In this document: in pieces, positions 10,450 to 20,595 of the stretch | Position numbering within the stretch: the first letter of the stretch is position 1 | Layout of the letters: the number at the start of each line of letters is the position of its first letter | Assembly: GCA_944472135.2 (NCBI GenBank) | Contig: OX235270.1 | Location: forward strand, 140,879,632 to 140,943,631 | Source of the DNA: Trichobilharzia regenti | Taxonomy: Eukaryota; Platyhelminthes; Trematoda; Strigeidida; Schistosomatidae | Direction of reading: 5' to 3' | Length of the DNA: 64,000 nt | Made by a program: the position numbers and the translations under genes | Notes under the pieces: model-generated | What the model saw: only the letters and a program-made list of their open reading frames with translations | What the model was told of the DNA's origin: nothing | The model's database searches: none

Positions 10450-11501
10450 TAATGATATACTGCACTTACTTATTTTATTACACTTTAACGATTCACCTTA
10501 GCACTTTAACTTTTCTAAAACAGCTTTCAACCCATTGTAAAAGTTGCACTTACCACAATATTGGTCGGTTATTATCTCAAAAGTCCCACATTCATATTCT
10601 CGTATCCTACAAGATGCATGACCTTTAAATACGTAACATATCATGCCAATCACGCAACAGCCTTCAGTAGTTTGTACCAAGAAGAATAATATTTAAAAAG
10701 TGGATGTAAACCCGGACATATTCCTTGAGTAGATGTTAAACTGACACTTGTCTTAAACTCCAAGACACTGTCGCTTATCGATGGTTCATCTTCTCTACTA
10801 GGCCACATACTATCAGCCCGTAGCAAGAATTCTGGACCTTTTCACCACTTATATTTAACCACATTCATATCAATAACTCCTCGCGATGCTAGATCAGCTG
10901 GAATTTTTCCAGACAATGCGTACCTCTACTGCCCGATGGTTGTTAGTCCACGAATTTGAGATACTCTGTTGGCTACAAAACATGCATATCTTGCTGACTC
11001 GTTGCGTATATAATATATTACAGACATCCAGTCAGTTCAAAACGTTACAGGATACCTGGGATAAAACAACTCTTTACACACGGTTGTGAATAACTGCGCC
11101 GCTAGCAAGGCTTCAGTAAGTTCTAATCTCGGAATCGAAATCGTCCTTAGGGGTGAAACTCTAGATTTACCCACCACTAGGCGAACATCTATATCATCCC
11201 TTAAGGTGGTTCTGATGTATACGGCTGCACCAAATCCAACCTCAGAGGCATCAGAAAAAACATGCTAGTCAATTATATCATGAATTCTCGACGGCTTAAG
11301 TGGACGTGAGACGGAATGTAGATTCAGCATTCTTAACCTGTTAACCCACTTTTTCCACTCTACACCGTGTCTCTCACTTAATGGGTCATCGCACTGTAAA
11401 CCTTTCCTGAGTGTCTCTTCAAATAATCTCCTCGCCGGAAGTAGATAAGGTGCCACTAATCCAAGTGGGTCAAACAGGGACGACAAAACGGAGAGCACAT
11501 C
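10450..11501 (-). pseudogene. BEL/Pao pol, RNase H and downstream part
   Basis: Minus-strand reading from the insertion point at 11501 gives DVLSVLSSLFDPLGLVAPYL, then HVFSDASEVGFGA (the RNase H start with its catalytic Asp), RVSPLRTISIPRLELTEA, FANRVSQIRG and PADLASRG. Near 10690 it reads YYSSWYKLLKAVAWLARYV. This is the order of RNase H and post-RNase H motifs in BEL/Pao polymerases. Stops interrupt it at several points. It continues the reverse transcriptase at 19067-20299; the two halves are separated by the element at 11502-19061. Confidence 0.85.
11497..11501. repeat. Left 5-bp target-site duplication (ACATC)
   Basis: ACATC stands directly left of the LTR at 11502 and directly right of the LTR ending at 19061 (19062-19066). 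A perfect 5-bp duplication is what LTR-element integrases leave. Confidence 0.85.
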
Positions 11502-11859
11502 TGTCAATGGAGTTGAAGATTGAACGATCAATTCTTGGTTGTTTGCTTAAAATCAACTTCCCCAATTTTCCCGGAGGAATCAATACGACAGTCATCGTCT
11601 CATCGGTCGCTGGTCAGAAAGAAGAGTGAAACATCGTCAGAAGTAATCTTATGATTTATTATTGTAATATTTGTTCAAAGACCTTAGTTCACTTATTATT
11701 TTTATATGTTGGTGTAACAATAATGAAATATCAAGCGGCCAATCGGTGTTTTGGTTTTTTCGTCCGTTATAACTAAGCGTTTCTAAAATCTTCGAGGAAG
11801 AGCGTAGGCCCGAGCGTAGCGAGAGCTGGGCATTAACGGTTTATGAGACGTGATTGACA
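11502..11859 (+). repeat. 5' LTR of outer gag-only element
   Basis: 358 bp, beginning TGTCAATGGAG and ending GTGATTGACA. By eye it is essentially identical to the LTR at 18150-18507 of the nested copy and less like its own partner at 18704-19061. A TGG-initiated stretch at about 11884 (TGGCGGATTCAAACAG) is a plausible tRNA primer-binding site a short distance inside the element. Confidence 0.9.
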
Positions 11860-12003
11860 GTTTCTGACAGTAGAAACAGATCTGGCGGATTCAAACAGTT
11901 GGTGAAAGTTTGGATAGTCGCCGTTCAATTTTCCTGGTGCCGGTCAAGTCCTCTTTGAACAAGCAATATCTGGAACTTTTTTGGAATTTGGTCAAGTTCA
12001 ACA

Positions 12004-13845
12004 ATGCCTGGGTCAAAGAAGGGACAGAGTGTCTTGGATGCAAACAGGAAAGTAAGTCATGGTGACTTGTCTGTTAATTGTAACGATGTGTCTGATGTTA
12101 AGCATGACATGGTTGATGTTATTGTTTCGCCGTTCAGGGATAATAGGAACATCAAACTCCCTAAATTTGAACCACGGTGTTTTGATGGAAACCCAGCTGA
12201 TTATTTACAATTTGTAAAGGAGTTTGAGATCATGCTGAGTGGTTTCTTATCGAGTGATGAATTGAAGTTAATGTATTTGATGAGATATTGCACTGGAGAT
12301 GCTTCAAGAGCTATACAGTGCTGTAAGTTTATGAAGCCAAAAGAGGGCTACTACGAGGCTATGAGCATATTACGTCAAAGGTTTGGAAGACCTTCAATGA
12401 TTGTAAGGAACGTATACGAAGCTGTCAAAGGTAATGGCAGCCAACTTCGAGATGACTCTAAGGCACTTACTGAGTTTTCAGATAATCTTATGACTTATAA
12501 GAATACCTTGATTTCGATGAATTGCATGAGTGACCTCAACTCAAGCTCAGTCCTAGAGGTAATAGCGAGACGCCTACCTACTCGACTGCAAAGGAAGTGG
12601 GTGAAGATAAGCTCCCGTATGGAGGATGAGGATATCGATCCAAAATTTGATGATATCCTGAAACTGGTAAAAGATAGCGTCAATCAATCTACGAGCAAGT
12701 TCGCCAGTCTATTACATCTCACCCCTAGGATAGAGCAGTCTGAGGGTAAAATGCAATCATTGATGACGAAAGGGCCTCAGAGAGGGGGATATCGAGAAGG
12801 CTCCATGATGTCTAGTAATGCATATAGACCCAGTGAGTGTAACAGGTTTCGTAGTACATCCTCAACAGATAAGTTACAAGATGCAAGACAAACACGGTTG
12901 TGTTTTACACGTGTGCAAGAGGTGCATACAGAAGTGAACTGTGAACCGGTGAGCAAGTTCAGTGATAAGCTAAATGTAAACCCCAGGCCTGACTCCGAAT
13001 TGTGTGACGATAACGGTGCGGTGAAGAAGTCTGTAGTTACAACTGGTAAGCCATTGTTGAATAGAGTGTCACAGAATAGAGTTATTGCTTCAGAGTGCAG
13101 TTCTGACTCCACAGGTTTAGAAGGTATTACTAGACAGATTGAAGATATAGAACATTTAAGCATTTGTGAGGAGGAACCAAAATTGTCTACTTCTGTTATT
13201 AAAGAGTTTGAAAATGATGAACTTGACGGTAAATTGAATATTTGTGGTAATGATCATGATACTTCACATTTGTCTTTGGTTGATCATGATGAGATGAGGG
13301 ATATGCCTACTACTGCCAAGTTGAACAAAGTTTCTGTAGAACTTGAACGTGAAGTAGAAATAAATGCAGATGCAGTTGCAGAAGTTATGGATATTTGTGA
13401 GACCGTCAGTGTGAGTGATCAGCATGTAGCCCACCTATCATCAGATGCTAGTGCTAAACCGGAGCTGATAGTAAAAGACAGCAATGGTGGTGGTCTTGCA
13501 GGTAGACAACATTCTGAAAGTCGAGCAACAACAGCTTCTGATCCACCGCTAACTTCATCAACTGGTATCAATCAGTCGTCGTTGGTGTTGTCATCCACAA
13601 TGAAAAAGACGCCCATCAACTCAAGTATCTTGTGCAATGACTATGCTATTATCAGTTCGTTTGAAAGGACGAATATCAATGGTCAGTTTAGTGAGGATAA
13701 GCCCAGTGTAAAGGAGAGAGTAATTGTTAAATTGACTTGCATGACTTGCATGCGACGATTTTTTAACCTAGAGCGTCAACCTGAGAAGGCTTGTAGGCGT
13801 ACTGCTGTAAGTCCTACAGTTCTTCAAAGGGTAGCGCATCAATGA
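12004..13845 (+). CDS. Gag-like protein of non-autonomous BEL-related element
   Basis: A 613-residue frame starting 144 bases after the LTR. Residues about 55-225 match the capsid-like region of BEL/Pao Gag: FEPRCFDGNPADYLQF, MYLMRYCTGDASRAI, ILRQRFGRPSMI, RLPTRLQRKWVKIS. The zinc knuckle expected near residue 300 is degenerate (LCFTRVQEVHTEVNC has lost the second Cys). Residues 330-560 are acidic and Ser/Thr-rich and match nothing I know. The C-terminus differs from the nested copy because about 190 bp are deleted near 13740, which puts translation into 3' repeat sequence. In a retroelement, Gag would assemble particles that package element RNA. No pol follows. Confidence 0.8.
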   Translation: MPGSKKGQSVLDANRKVSHGDLSVNCNDVSDVKHDMVDVIVSPFRDNRNIKLPKFEPRCFDGNPADYLQFVKEFEIMLSGFLSSDELKLMYLMRYCTGDASRAIQCCKFMKPKEGYYEAMSILRQRFGRPSMIVRNVYEAVKGNGSQLRDDSKALTEFSDNLMTYKNTLISMNCMSDLNSSSVLEVIARRLPTRLQRKWVKISSRMEDEDIDPKFDDILKLVKDSVNQSTSKFASLLHLTPRIEQSEGKMQSLMTKGPQRGGYREGSMMSSNAYRPSECNRFRSTSSTDKLQDARQTRLCFTRVQEVHTEVNCEPVSKFSDKLNVNPRPDSELCDDNGAVKKSVVTTGKPLLNRVSQNRVIASECSSDSTGLEGITRQIEDIEHLSICEEEPKLSTSVIKEFENDELDGKLNICGNDHDTSHLSLVDHDEMRDMPTTAKLNKVSVELEREVEINADAVAEVMDICETVSVSDQHVAHLSSDASAKPELIVKDSNGGGLAGRQHSESRATTASDPPLTSSTGINQSSLVLSSTMKKTPINSSILCNDYAIISSFERTNINGQFSEDKPSVKERVIVKLTCMTCMRRFFNLERQPEKACRRTAVSPTVLQRVAHQ

Positions 13846-14044
13846 GCAGTCCAATGTGCTTGGTGTGTGATTTTGTACATATGTTCATATTGTATATACT
13901 GAATTGATATCATCTGTCATCTAGTTGTTGGTAATTCTGTTTGTGTCTGGACATCCCACAACTTACAATCGTCAACCTGTGAAGGTTTTTAGGCGTACTG
14001 GTGTTAGCCCTGCGATTCTTCAAAGGAATTCCACCAAGACATGA
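13774..14044 (+). repeat. 3' minisatellite of outer element (two units)
   Basis: A block of about 65 bp with GTCAACCTG, AGGCGTACTG and TTCTTCAAAGG occurs at about 13774-13838 and again at 13966-14030, some 190 bp apart. The nested copy has three such blocks (15609-16050). The outer copy seems to have lost one unit together with the gag C-terminus. Confidence 0.7.
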
Positions 14045-14541
14045 ACTGCGAGTTTGTGTGTACTGTTTGTATATATGTGTGGTGTGTCATATCAGTTGGT
14101 GTTTTTTGGATTCATTGTGTTCACTGGTTGTTTTCGTACCTTGATTTTGTTGCTTAATTTTGTTAAAATTTTCGTCGTGCTTACTGCTGAAGTTGCTTCG
14201 AGTCTTCTACATCCATGAATGAATTGATTGATGTTAGAGACAGCAGATGGGTCGTATACGCCGGGGAGGCTAGGCTATTGCTGAGAATAAAATGCATACG
14301 GAGATAATTGTTAGCTGCGGTCCGACACGTCGGGGAGAAAGAGTGTAAACGACTGAGGCTCGCATACGTTACCGCTACTAGAACTGAGGCAGAATGAGTG
14401 ACAAGCGATTTCAGCGGTAATTGGTAGTGAGTAGATAAAAGGATGTGCGTGGAATATCATGAGTTGGTGCTATGGTCACGTTGCATTCTGCAAGAGTCAT
14501 TCAAGCAAATGGCGACTGTGTTGCAAGATGTCAAGAAGAGG

Positions 14542-14899
14542 TGTCAGTCTCGTCTCATAAACCGTTAATGCCCAGCTCTCGCTACGCTCGGGCCCACGCT
14601 GTTCCTTTGAGTTTCAGAAACGCTTAGTAATAACGGACGAAAAACCAAAACACCGATCTGCTGCTTGTTATTTCTTTATTGTTACACCAACATATAAAAG
14701 GAATAAACGAACTAAGGTCTGAAAACAAATATTACAACAATAAATCACAATATTACTTCTGATGGTTTGCTGCTGGCTTCTTTCTGAACAGCGACCGATG
14801 AGACGATGACTGTCGTATTGATGCCTCCGCGAAAATTGGGGAAGTTGATTTTAAGCAAACAACCAAGAATTGATCGTTCAATCTTCAACTACATTGACA
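14542..14899 (-). repeat. 3' LTR of inner element, divergent subtype
   Basis: 358 bp. It carries TTTGCTGCTGGCTTC where the LTRs at 11502, 18150 and 18704 carry the GTTTCACTCTTC type. It resembles the solo LTR at 3362-3719 more than its own partner at 18150-18507. Confidence 0.85.
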
Positions 14900-15588
14900 C
14901 TCCCCGGCAAAAAAGGGATCCAACCCTTTTTTCCTTCACGACCAATGCACGTCGACTTGGATGCCATTGCGAGAACCTGGGTCACACGGACAGAGCTGAA
15001 ATGGAAAACAAACAGAAAAGCCAACACACCACAAGCATACCAACAGCACAATCTCACATATCAATGACGACCTGCGCGTCCAGACAGAGACCTCCTCTTG
15101 ACATCTTGCAACACAATCGCCATTTGCTAGAATGACTCTTGCAGAATGCAACGTGACCATAGCACCAACTCATGATACTCTACGCACATCCTCTTATCTA
15201 CTCATTACCAATTACCACTTCAATCGCTTGTCACTCATTCTGCCTCAGTTCTAGTAGCGGTGACGCATGCGAGCCTCAGTCGTTTACACTCTTTCTCCCC
15301 GGCGTGTCGGACCGCAGCTAACAATTATCTCCGTGTGCGTTTCATTCTCAGCAATAGCCTAGCCTCCCCGGCGTATACGACCCATCTGCTGTCTCTAACA
15401 TCAATCAATTCATTCACGGATGTAGAAGACAAGAAACAACTTCAGAAGTAATCACGACGAAAATTTTAACAAAATTATGCACTAAAAACAAGGCACGAAA
15501 ACAACGAGTAAACACAACTGATCCAAAATCACAAATTGAGAAGACACACCACACGTATACACAAACAGTACAAATAACCTCGCGGATC

Positions 15589-16050
15589 ATGTCTTGGTGG
15601 AATTATTTTGAAGAATTGGAGGACTTACACCAGTACGCCTGCAACCCTTCACAGGTTGACGATTGTAAGTTGTGGAATGTCCAGACACAAACAAGATTAA
15701 CCAACAATTACATCAATTGGAACTCACACAACTATTTAACACAAACATATGTACAATCAACACATCAAATGTTGTGGATTCTGACACGACAAACTACCCT
15801 TGAAGAACTGTAGGACTTACAGCAGTACGCCTACATTCCTTCTCAGGTTGATGATCCAAGTGGAAGTCGTCCGGACACAAACAGAATTACCAACAGCTAG
15901 ATGACAGATGATATCAATTCAGTATATACAATATGAACATATGTACAAAATCACACACCAAGCACATTGGACTGCTCATTGATGCGCTACCCTTTGAAGA
16001 ACTGTAGGACTTACAGCAGTACGCCTACAACCCTTCTCAGGTTGACGCTC
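15589..16050 (-). repeat. 3' minisatellite of inner element (three units)
   Basis: Three blocks with AGGACTTACA and AGTACGCCTAC, followed by CAGGTTGACG-type sequence, start near 15609, 15805 and 16002, a period of about 195 bp. They are non-coding, downstream of the gag stop on the minus strand. Confidence 0.75.
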
Positions 16051-18005
16051 TAGGTTGGAAAATCGTCGCAGAGTTCATTTGCTAACTTCCTTCTATGAGC
16101 TATATCCTCAAATCTGAACGGCAACACGCCCATGTCATTGTATCGTAGAATATAGATGACGAACAAACACACGACATATCTCATCAACCAAGTATAGAAA
16201 CAGAGTAATTTACACCAAAGATAATAACATTCAAATAGTAACTTGAAACTAGAAATGCCTTTATTCGTGCAAGTCAATTTAACAATTACTCTCTCCTTTA
16301 CACTTGGCTTATCCTCACTAAACTGACCATTGATATTCGTCCTTTCAAACGAACTGATACTAGCATAGTCATTGCACAAGATACTTGAGTTGATGGGCGT
16401 CTTTTTCATTGTGGATGACAGCACCAACGACGACTGATTGATACCAGTTGATGAAGTTAGCGGTGGATCAGAAGCTGTTGTTGCTCGACTTTCAGAATGT
16501 TGTCTACCTGCAAGACCACCACCACTGCTGTCTTTTACTATCAGCTCCGGTTTAGCACTAGCATCTGATGATAGGTGGGCTACATGCTGATCAATCACAC
16601 TGACGGTCTCACAAATATCCATAACTTCTGCAACTGCATCTGCATTTATTTCTACTTCACGTTCAAGTTGTACAGAAACTTTGTTCAACTTAGCAGTAGT
16701 AGGCATATCCCTCATCTCATCATGATCAACCAAAGACAAATGTGAAGTATCATGATCATTACCACAAATATTCAATTTACCGTCAAGTTCATCATTTTCA
16801 AACTCTTTAATAACAGAAGTAGACAATTTTGGTTCCTCCTCACAAATCCTTAAAGGTTTTATATCTTCACTCTGACTAGTAATACCTTGTAAACTTGTGG
16901 AGTCAGAACTGCACTCTGAAGCAGTAACTCTATTCTGTGACACTCTATTCAACAATGGCTTACCAGTTGCAACTACAGACTTCTTCACCGCACCGTTATC
17001 GTCACACAATTCGGAGTCAGGCCTGGAGTTTACATTTAGCTTATCACTGAACTTGCTCACCGGTTCACAGTTCACTTCTGTATGCACCTCTTGCACACGT
17101 GTAAAACACAACCGTGTTTGTCTTGCATCTTGTAACTTATCTGTTGAGGATGTACTACGAAACCTGTTACACTCACTAGGTCTATATGCATTACTAGACA
17201 TCATGGAGCCTTCTCGATATCCACCTCTCTGAGGCCCTTTCGTCATCAATGATTGTATTTTACCCTCAGACTGCTCTATTCTAGGGGTGAGATGTAATAG
17301 ACTGGCGAACTTGCTCATAGATTGATTGACGCTATCTTTTACCAGTTTCAGGATATCATCAAACTTTGGCTCGATACCCTCATCCTCCATACGGGAGCTT
17401 ATCTTCACCCACTTCCTTTGCAGTCGAGTAGGTAGACGTCTTGCTATTACTTCTAGTATAAAACTCGAGTTGAGGTCACTCATGCGATTCATCGAAATCA
17501 TTCCATTCTTGTAAATTAGCAAATTATCTAAAAACTCAGTGAGTGCCTGGGAGTCATCCTGTAATTGACCACCATTACCCTTAACAGCCTCGAATAATTT
17601 CCCTGCAATCATCGAAGGTCTTCCAAACCTTTGACGTAATATGCTCATAGCCTCGTAGTAGCCCTCTTTTGGCTTCATAAACTTACAGCACTGTATAGCT
17701 CTTGAAGCATCTCCAGTGCAATATCTCATCAAATACATTAACTTCAATTCATCACTCGATAAGAAACCACTCAACATGATCTCAAACTCCTTTACAAATT
17801 GTAAATAATCAGCCGGGTTTCCATCAAAACACCGTGGTTCAAATTTAGGGAGTTTGATGTTCCTATTATCCCTGAACGGCGAAACAGTAACATCAACCAT
17901 GTCATGCTTAACATCAGACACATCGTTACAATTAACAGACAAGTCACCATGACTTACTTTCCTGTTTGCATCCAAGACACTCTGTCCCTTCTTTGACCCA
18001 GGCAT
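16050..18005 (-). CDS. Gag-like protein with C-terminal hydrophobic segment
   Basis: A 651-residue frame, the full-length version of the gag at 12004-13845. It has the same start (MPGSKKGQSVLDANRK), the BEL/Pao-type capsid region at about 55-225, a degenerate zinc knuckle near 300 and an acidic low-complexity middle. Unlike the outer copy it ends in a strongly hydrophobic stretch (about residues 585-620, rich in Leu, Cys, Tyr and Phe) and then a charged tail (FEDIAHRRKLANELCDD). The hydrophobic stretch is long enough to span a membrane. Its role is unknown and it could be a remnant of another ORF fused by deletion of pol. Confidence 0.8.
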   Translation of the reverse strand: MPGSKKGQSVLDANRKVSHGDLSVNCNDVSDVKHDMVDVTVSPFRDNRNIKLPKFEPRCFDGNPADYLQFVKEFEIMLSGFLSSDELKLMYLMRYCTGDASRAIQCCKFMKPKEGYYEAMSILRQRFGRPSMIAGKLFEAVKGNGGQLQDDSQALTEFLDNLLIYKNGMISMNRMSDLNSSFILEVIARRLPTRLQRKWVKISSRMEDEGIEPKFDDILKLVKDSVNQSMSKFASLLHLTPRIEQSEGKIQSLMTKGPQRGGYREGSMMSSNAYRPSECNRFRSTSSTDKLQDARQTRLCFTRVQEVHTEVNCEPVSKFSDKLNVNSRPDSELCDDNGAVKKSVVATGKPLLNRVSQNRVTASECSSDSTSLQGITSQSEDIKPLRICEEEPKLSTSVIKEFENDELDGKLNICGNDHDTSHLSLVDHDEMRDMPTTAKLNKVSVQLEREVEINADAVAEVMDICETVSVIDQHVAHLSSDASAKPELIVKDSSGGGLAGRQHSESRATTASDPPLTSSTGINQSSLVLSSTMKKTPINSSILCNDYASISSFERTNINGQFSEDKPSVKERVIVKLTCTNKGISSFKLLFECYYLWCKLLCFYTWLMRYVVCLFVIYILRYNDMGVLPFRFEDIAHRRKLANELCDDFPT

Positions 18006-18149
18006 TGTTGAACTTGACCAAATTCCAAAAAAGTTCCAGATATTGCTTGTTCAAAGAGGACTTGACCGGCACCAGGAAAATTGAACGGCGACTATCCAAA
18101 CTTTCACCAACTGTTTGAATCCGCCAGATCTGTTTCTACTGTCAGAAAC

Positions 18150-18507
18150 TGTCAATCACGTCTCATAAACCGTTAATGCCCAGCTCTCGCTACGCTCGGG
18201 CCTACGCTCTTCCTCGAAGATTTTAGAAACGCTTAGTTATAACGGACGAAAAAACCAAAACACCGATTGGCCGCTTGATATTTCATTATTGTTACACCAA
18301 CATATAAAAATAATAAGTGAACTAAGGTCTTTGAACAAATATTACAATAATAAATCATAAGATTACTTCTGACGATGTTTCACTCTTCTTTCTGACCAGC
18401 GACCGATGAGACGATGACTGTCGTATTGATTCCTCCGGGAAAATTGGGGAAGTTGATTTTAAGCAAACAACCAAGAATTGATCGTTCAATCTTCAACTCC
18501 ATTGACA
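18150..18507 (-). repeat. 5' LTR of inner element
   Basis: 358 bp. Read on the minus strand it is essentially identical to the outer 5' LTR at 11502-11859, including the bases next to the leader (GTTTCTGACAGTAGAAAC). It is distinctly different from its own 3' LTR at 14542-14899. Confidence 0.9.
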
Positions 18508-18703
18508 GGAGGTCTCTGTCTGGAGGCGCACGTCGTCAGCGATGTGTGAGACTGTGCTGTGGGTATGCTTGTGGTGTGTTGGCTTTTCTGTTTGTTTTCC
18601 ATTTCTGCTCTGTCCGTGTGACCCAGGTTCTCGCAATGGCATCCAAGTCAACTTGCATTGGTCGTGAAGGAAAAAAGGGTTGGATCCCATTTCTGCCTGG
18701 GAG

Positions 18704-19061
18704 TGTCAATGTAGTTGAAGATTGAACGATCAATTCTTGGTTGTTTGCTCAAAATCAACTTCCCCAATTTTCCCGGAGGAATCAATACGACAGTCATCGT
18801 CTCATCGGTCGCTGGTCAGAAAGAAGAGTGAAACATCGTCAGAAGTAATCTTATGATTTATTATTGTAATATTTGTTCAAAGACCTTAGTTCACTTATTA
18901 TTTTTATATGTTGGTGTAACAATAATGAAATATCAAGCGGCCAATCGGTGTTTTGGTTTTTTCGTCCGTTATAACTAAGCGTTTCTGAAAACTTCAGGGA
19001 ACAGCGTGGGTCCTAGCGTAGTGAGAGCTGGGCATTAACGGTTTATGTGACGTTATTGACA
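18704..19061 (+). repeat. 3' LTR of outer element
   Basis: 358 bp, beginning TGTCAATGTAG and ending CGTTATTGACA. It is preceded by AAGGAAAAAAGGG and GGGAG purine runs that could prime plus-strand DNA synthesis, and followed by the ACATC target duplication (19062-19066). Confidence 0.9.
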
Positions 19062-19066
19062 ACATC

Positions 19067-20299
19067 TCTCCGAGTAACTGGCTTATTAATATCACCAACA
19101 CTAAATCCAAAGTTATTAGAGTTCACATCCCATCGCATACCTAATATGCATTCAACTGGTAGAGTATCAACAGGTAAATCTCGTACAGTAGGTGCTCTGT
19201 CTTCTGGAACTGTGTGCTTCAAAACGTCTATGCTGTTCGAGACCCACTTAGTTAAACGGAAGCCAGCCTTAGCTAACACCCCAGTAATACTTGTCGCAAA
19301 TTTAACTGCAGACTTACCATCATCGAAGGAGGCTCAAAAATCATCCACATAGAAGCAACAATCAATGACGTCCAGCAGATCTTCAGAACCAAATGTGGAC
19401 ACTGCCTTTCCTAGAGCAAAATTAGCACAAAACGGCGAGGACGTGGCACCAAATGGATGGAATGTCATCCTATATTCCGACATCTTACCACAAGGACCAT
19501 CATCAGTCCACAAGAACCCTAAGTGACCTCTGTCACTCTCTGGCACCTTCACTTGTAGGAACACTTCCTCAATATCCGCGGCGACAGCAACTGTAAACTT
19601 TCTGAATCTCAACAGCAGACCGACTAATGAGCTCACGCAATCTGGGCCGCTATACAGATTATCATTCAAAGAGACTCCTTCATGTTTCGCGGAACAATCG
19701 AACACCGCACGGAGTTTACCTGGCTTCCTTGGGTTAAAGACGGGATGATGGGGCAAATACCACTTCCCTGGCTCGCTCTGATCAACTAGTCTTTCAACGT
19801 AACCCTTCATTACATGTTTGTCGACGACATCCTTATATTTGGTCCAGAGGTCTGCATCTGACAGAAATTTCTTCTGTAAACCCACTAGTCTCTTAAGAAC
19901 AACTTCTCTGTTACAAACCAACTGTCTATCTTTAAATCTCCATGGTAGGCCAACGCTGAAAAGCTCATTTTCGTATTTACAAGACTCCTCAACTATTTTA
20001 ACTGCCTTTAGGTCTTCTACAGAACGACCCTTCTCTGGGACACCGCAGTCACAAAACTCCTTGTCATACATATTTCTAATCATAGTCTCTAGTTTGTTCC
20101 CATTGTTTGCAGCTAATGATGATATGTTGACTATGGGTATAGACCCTCTCACTGTCCATTCCAGTGGTGTTTTCGCCGCGAACAGATCATCTCTACCTCC
20201 GAATCTCTCTTCTACTACCTTGTGAGCTTCTGGCACACTACATCCAATGAGTATTCTCACTCTACCATCTTGCAGTGTTGGAAACGTTATGTCACACAA
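19067..20299 (-). pseudogene. BEL/Pao pol, reverse transcriptase part
   Basis: Minus-strand frame 19334-20299 begins with LQDGRVRILIGC and carries EWTVRGSIPIVN, YLPHHPVFNPRKPGKLRAVF, SLNDNLYSGPD, VAADIEEVFLQVKV (motif A Asp), FGATSSPFCANFALGKA and FYVDDF (motif C). This is the BEL/Pao reverse transcriptase signature set. A TGA follows FYVDDF directly, after which ASFDDGKSAVK, GFRLTKWVSNS and LGMRWDV continue to 19067. The reading is then cut by the LTR at 19061 and resumes at 11501. The stop and the insertion make the element non-coding. Confidence 0.85.
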
Positions 20300-20579
20300 G
20301 TATGGCTAACGGTCTAGGTACGGTAGCTACGCCGAGTTTCATGCTGGAGGTAGTGTAAGCAGTATCTACTTCAACGGTTTCCCCAGTAGTCAAGGATTCT
20401 AACTGAAATGACACTCGTTCGCATACTACCGTTTTCGAAGAATTGAAGGTATTTAGAATCAAGGATTGCTTTGAGCCCTTAATACCCAAGCGGCTAGCCA
20501 GATTAGCATCTATCAGTGTAACGTCTGAGCCATCATCCAACAGTGCATAAGTCTCTACCGAAGATTTCGGTCCTTTCAC
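20292..20579 (-). pseudogene. BEL/Pao aspartic peptidase domain
   Basis: A frame with YALLDDGSDVTLIDANLA, the D-D/T-G-S active-site region of the aspartic peptidase of BEL/Pao polyproteins, then RLGIKGSKQSL and a strand-rich tail. It overlaps the reverse transcriptase frame by a few bases in another frame, so at least one frameshift separates the two. In an intact element this enzyme would cut the Gag-Pol polyprotein. Confidence 0.75.
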
Positions 20580-20595
20580 CTTAACTGGTAATACC

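Larger units (their letters stand above)
14542..18507 (-). mobile_element. Gag-only LTR element (inner copy), nested and inverted
   Basis: Complete 3966-bp copy on the minus strand: 5' LTR 18150-18507, gag 16050-18005, three-unit 3' minisatellite, a G-rich stretch (CCGGGGAG on the minus strand) abutting the 3' LTR as the likely polypurine primer, and 3' LTR 14542-14899. The flanking pentamers are AGAGG (14537-14541) and GGAGG (18508-18512), a target duplication with one mismatch. Joining the outer copy across this point restores the sequence found at the same place in the inner copy, which confirms the nesting. Confidence 0.85.
11502..19061 (+). mobile_element. Gag-only LTR element (outer copy) inserted in BEL pol
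   Basis: Direct 358-bp LTRs at 11502-11859 and 18704-19061 and a 5-bp duplication ACATC on both sides define one insertion. Inside are a leader, a gag-like ORF and a 3' repeat region. No protease, reverse transcriptase or integrase is present. A second copy of the same family (14542-18507, opposite strand) is nested in its 3' part; without it the outer copy is about 3.6 kb. The gag is clearly related to the BEL/Pao gag at 20596-21603, so this is a non-autonomous relative presumably mobilised by a BEL/Pao enzyme set. Confidence 0.85.

Noticed and set aside
10498..10680. Cys-rich minus-strand ORF resembling a Kazal-type domain next to a donor-like GTAAGT
   Set aside because: Another minus-strand frame through the same bases reads YYSSWYKLLKAVAWLARYV and continues the BEL/Pao pol, so the Cys-rich frame is a shadow.
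11502..18507. A foldback (inverted-repeat) DNA transposon
   Set aside because: The inverted arms are explained by two LTR elements of one family in opposite orientation, each with its own LTRs and 5-bp target duplication.
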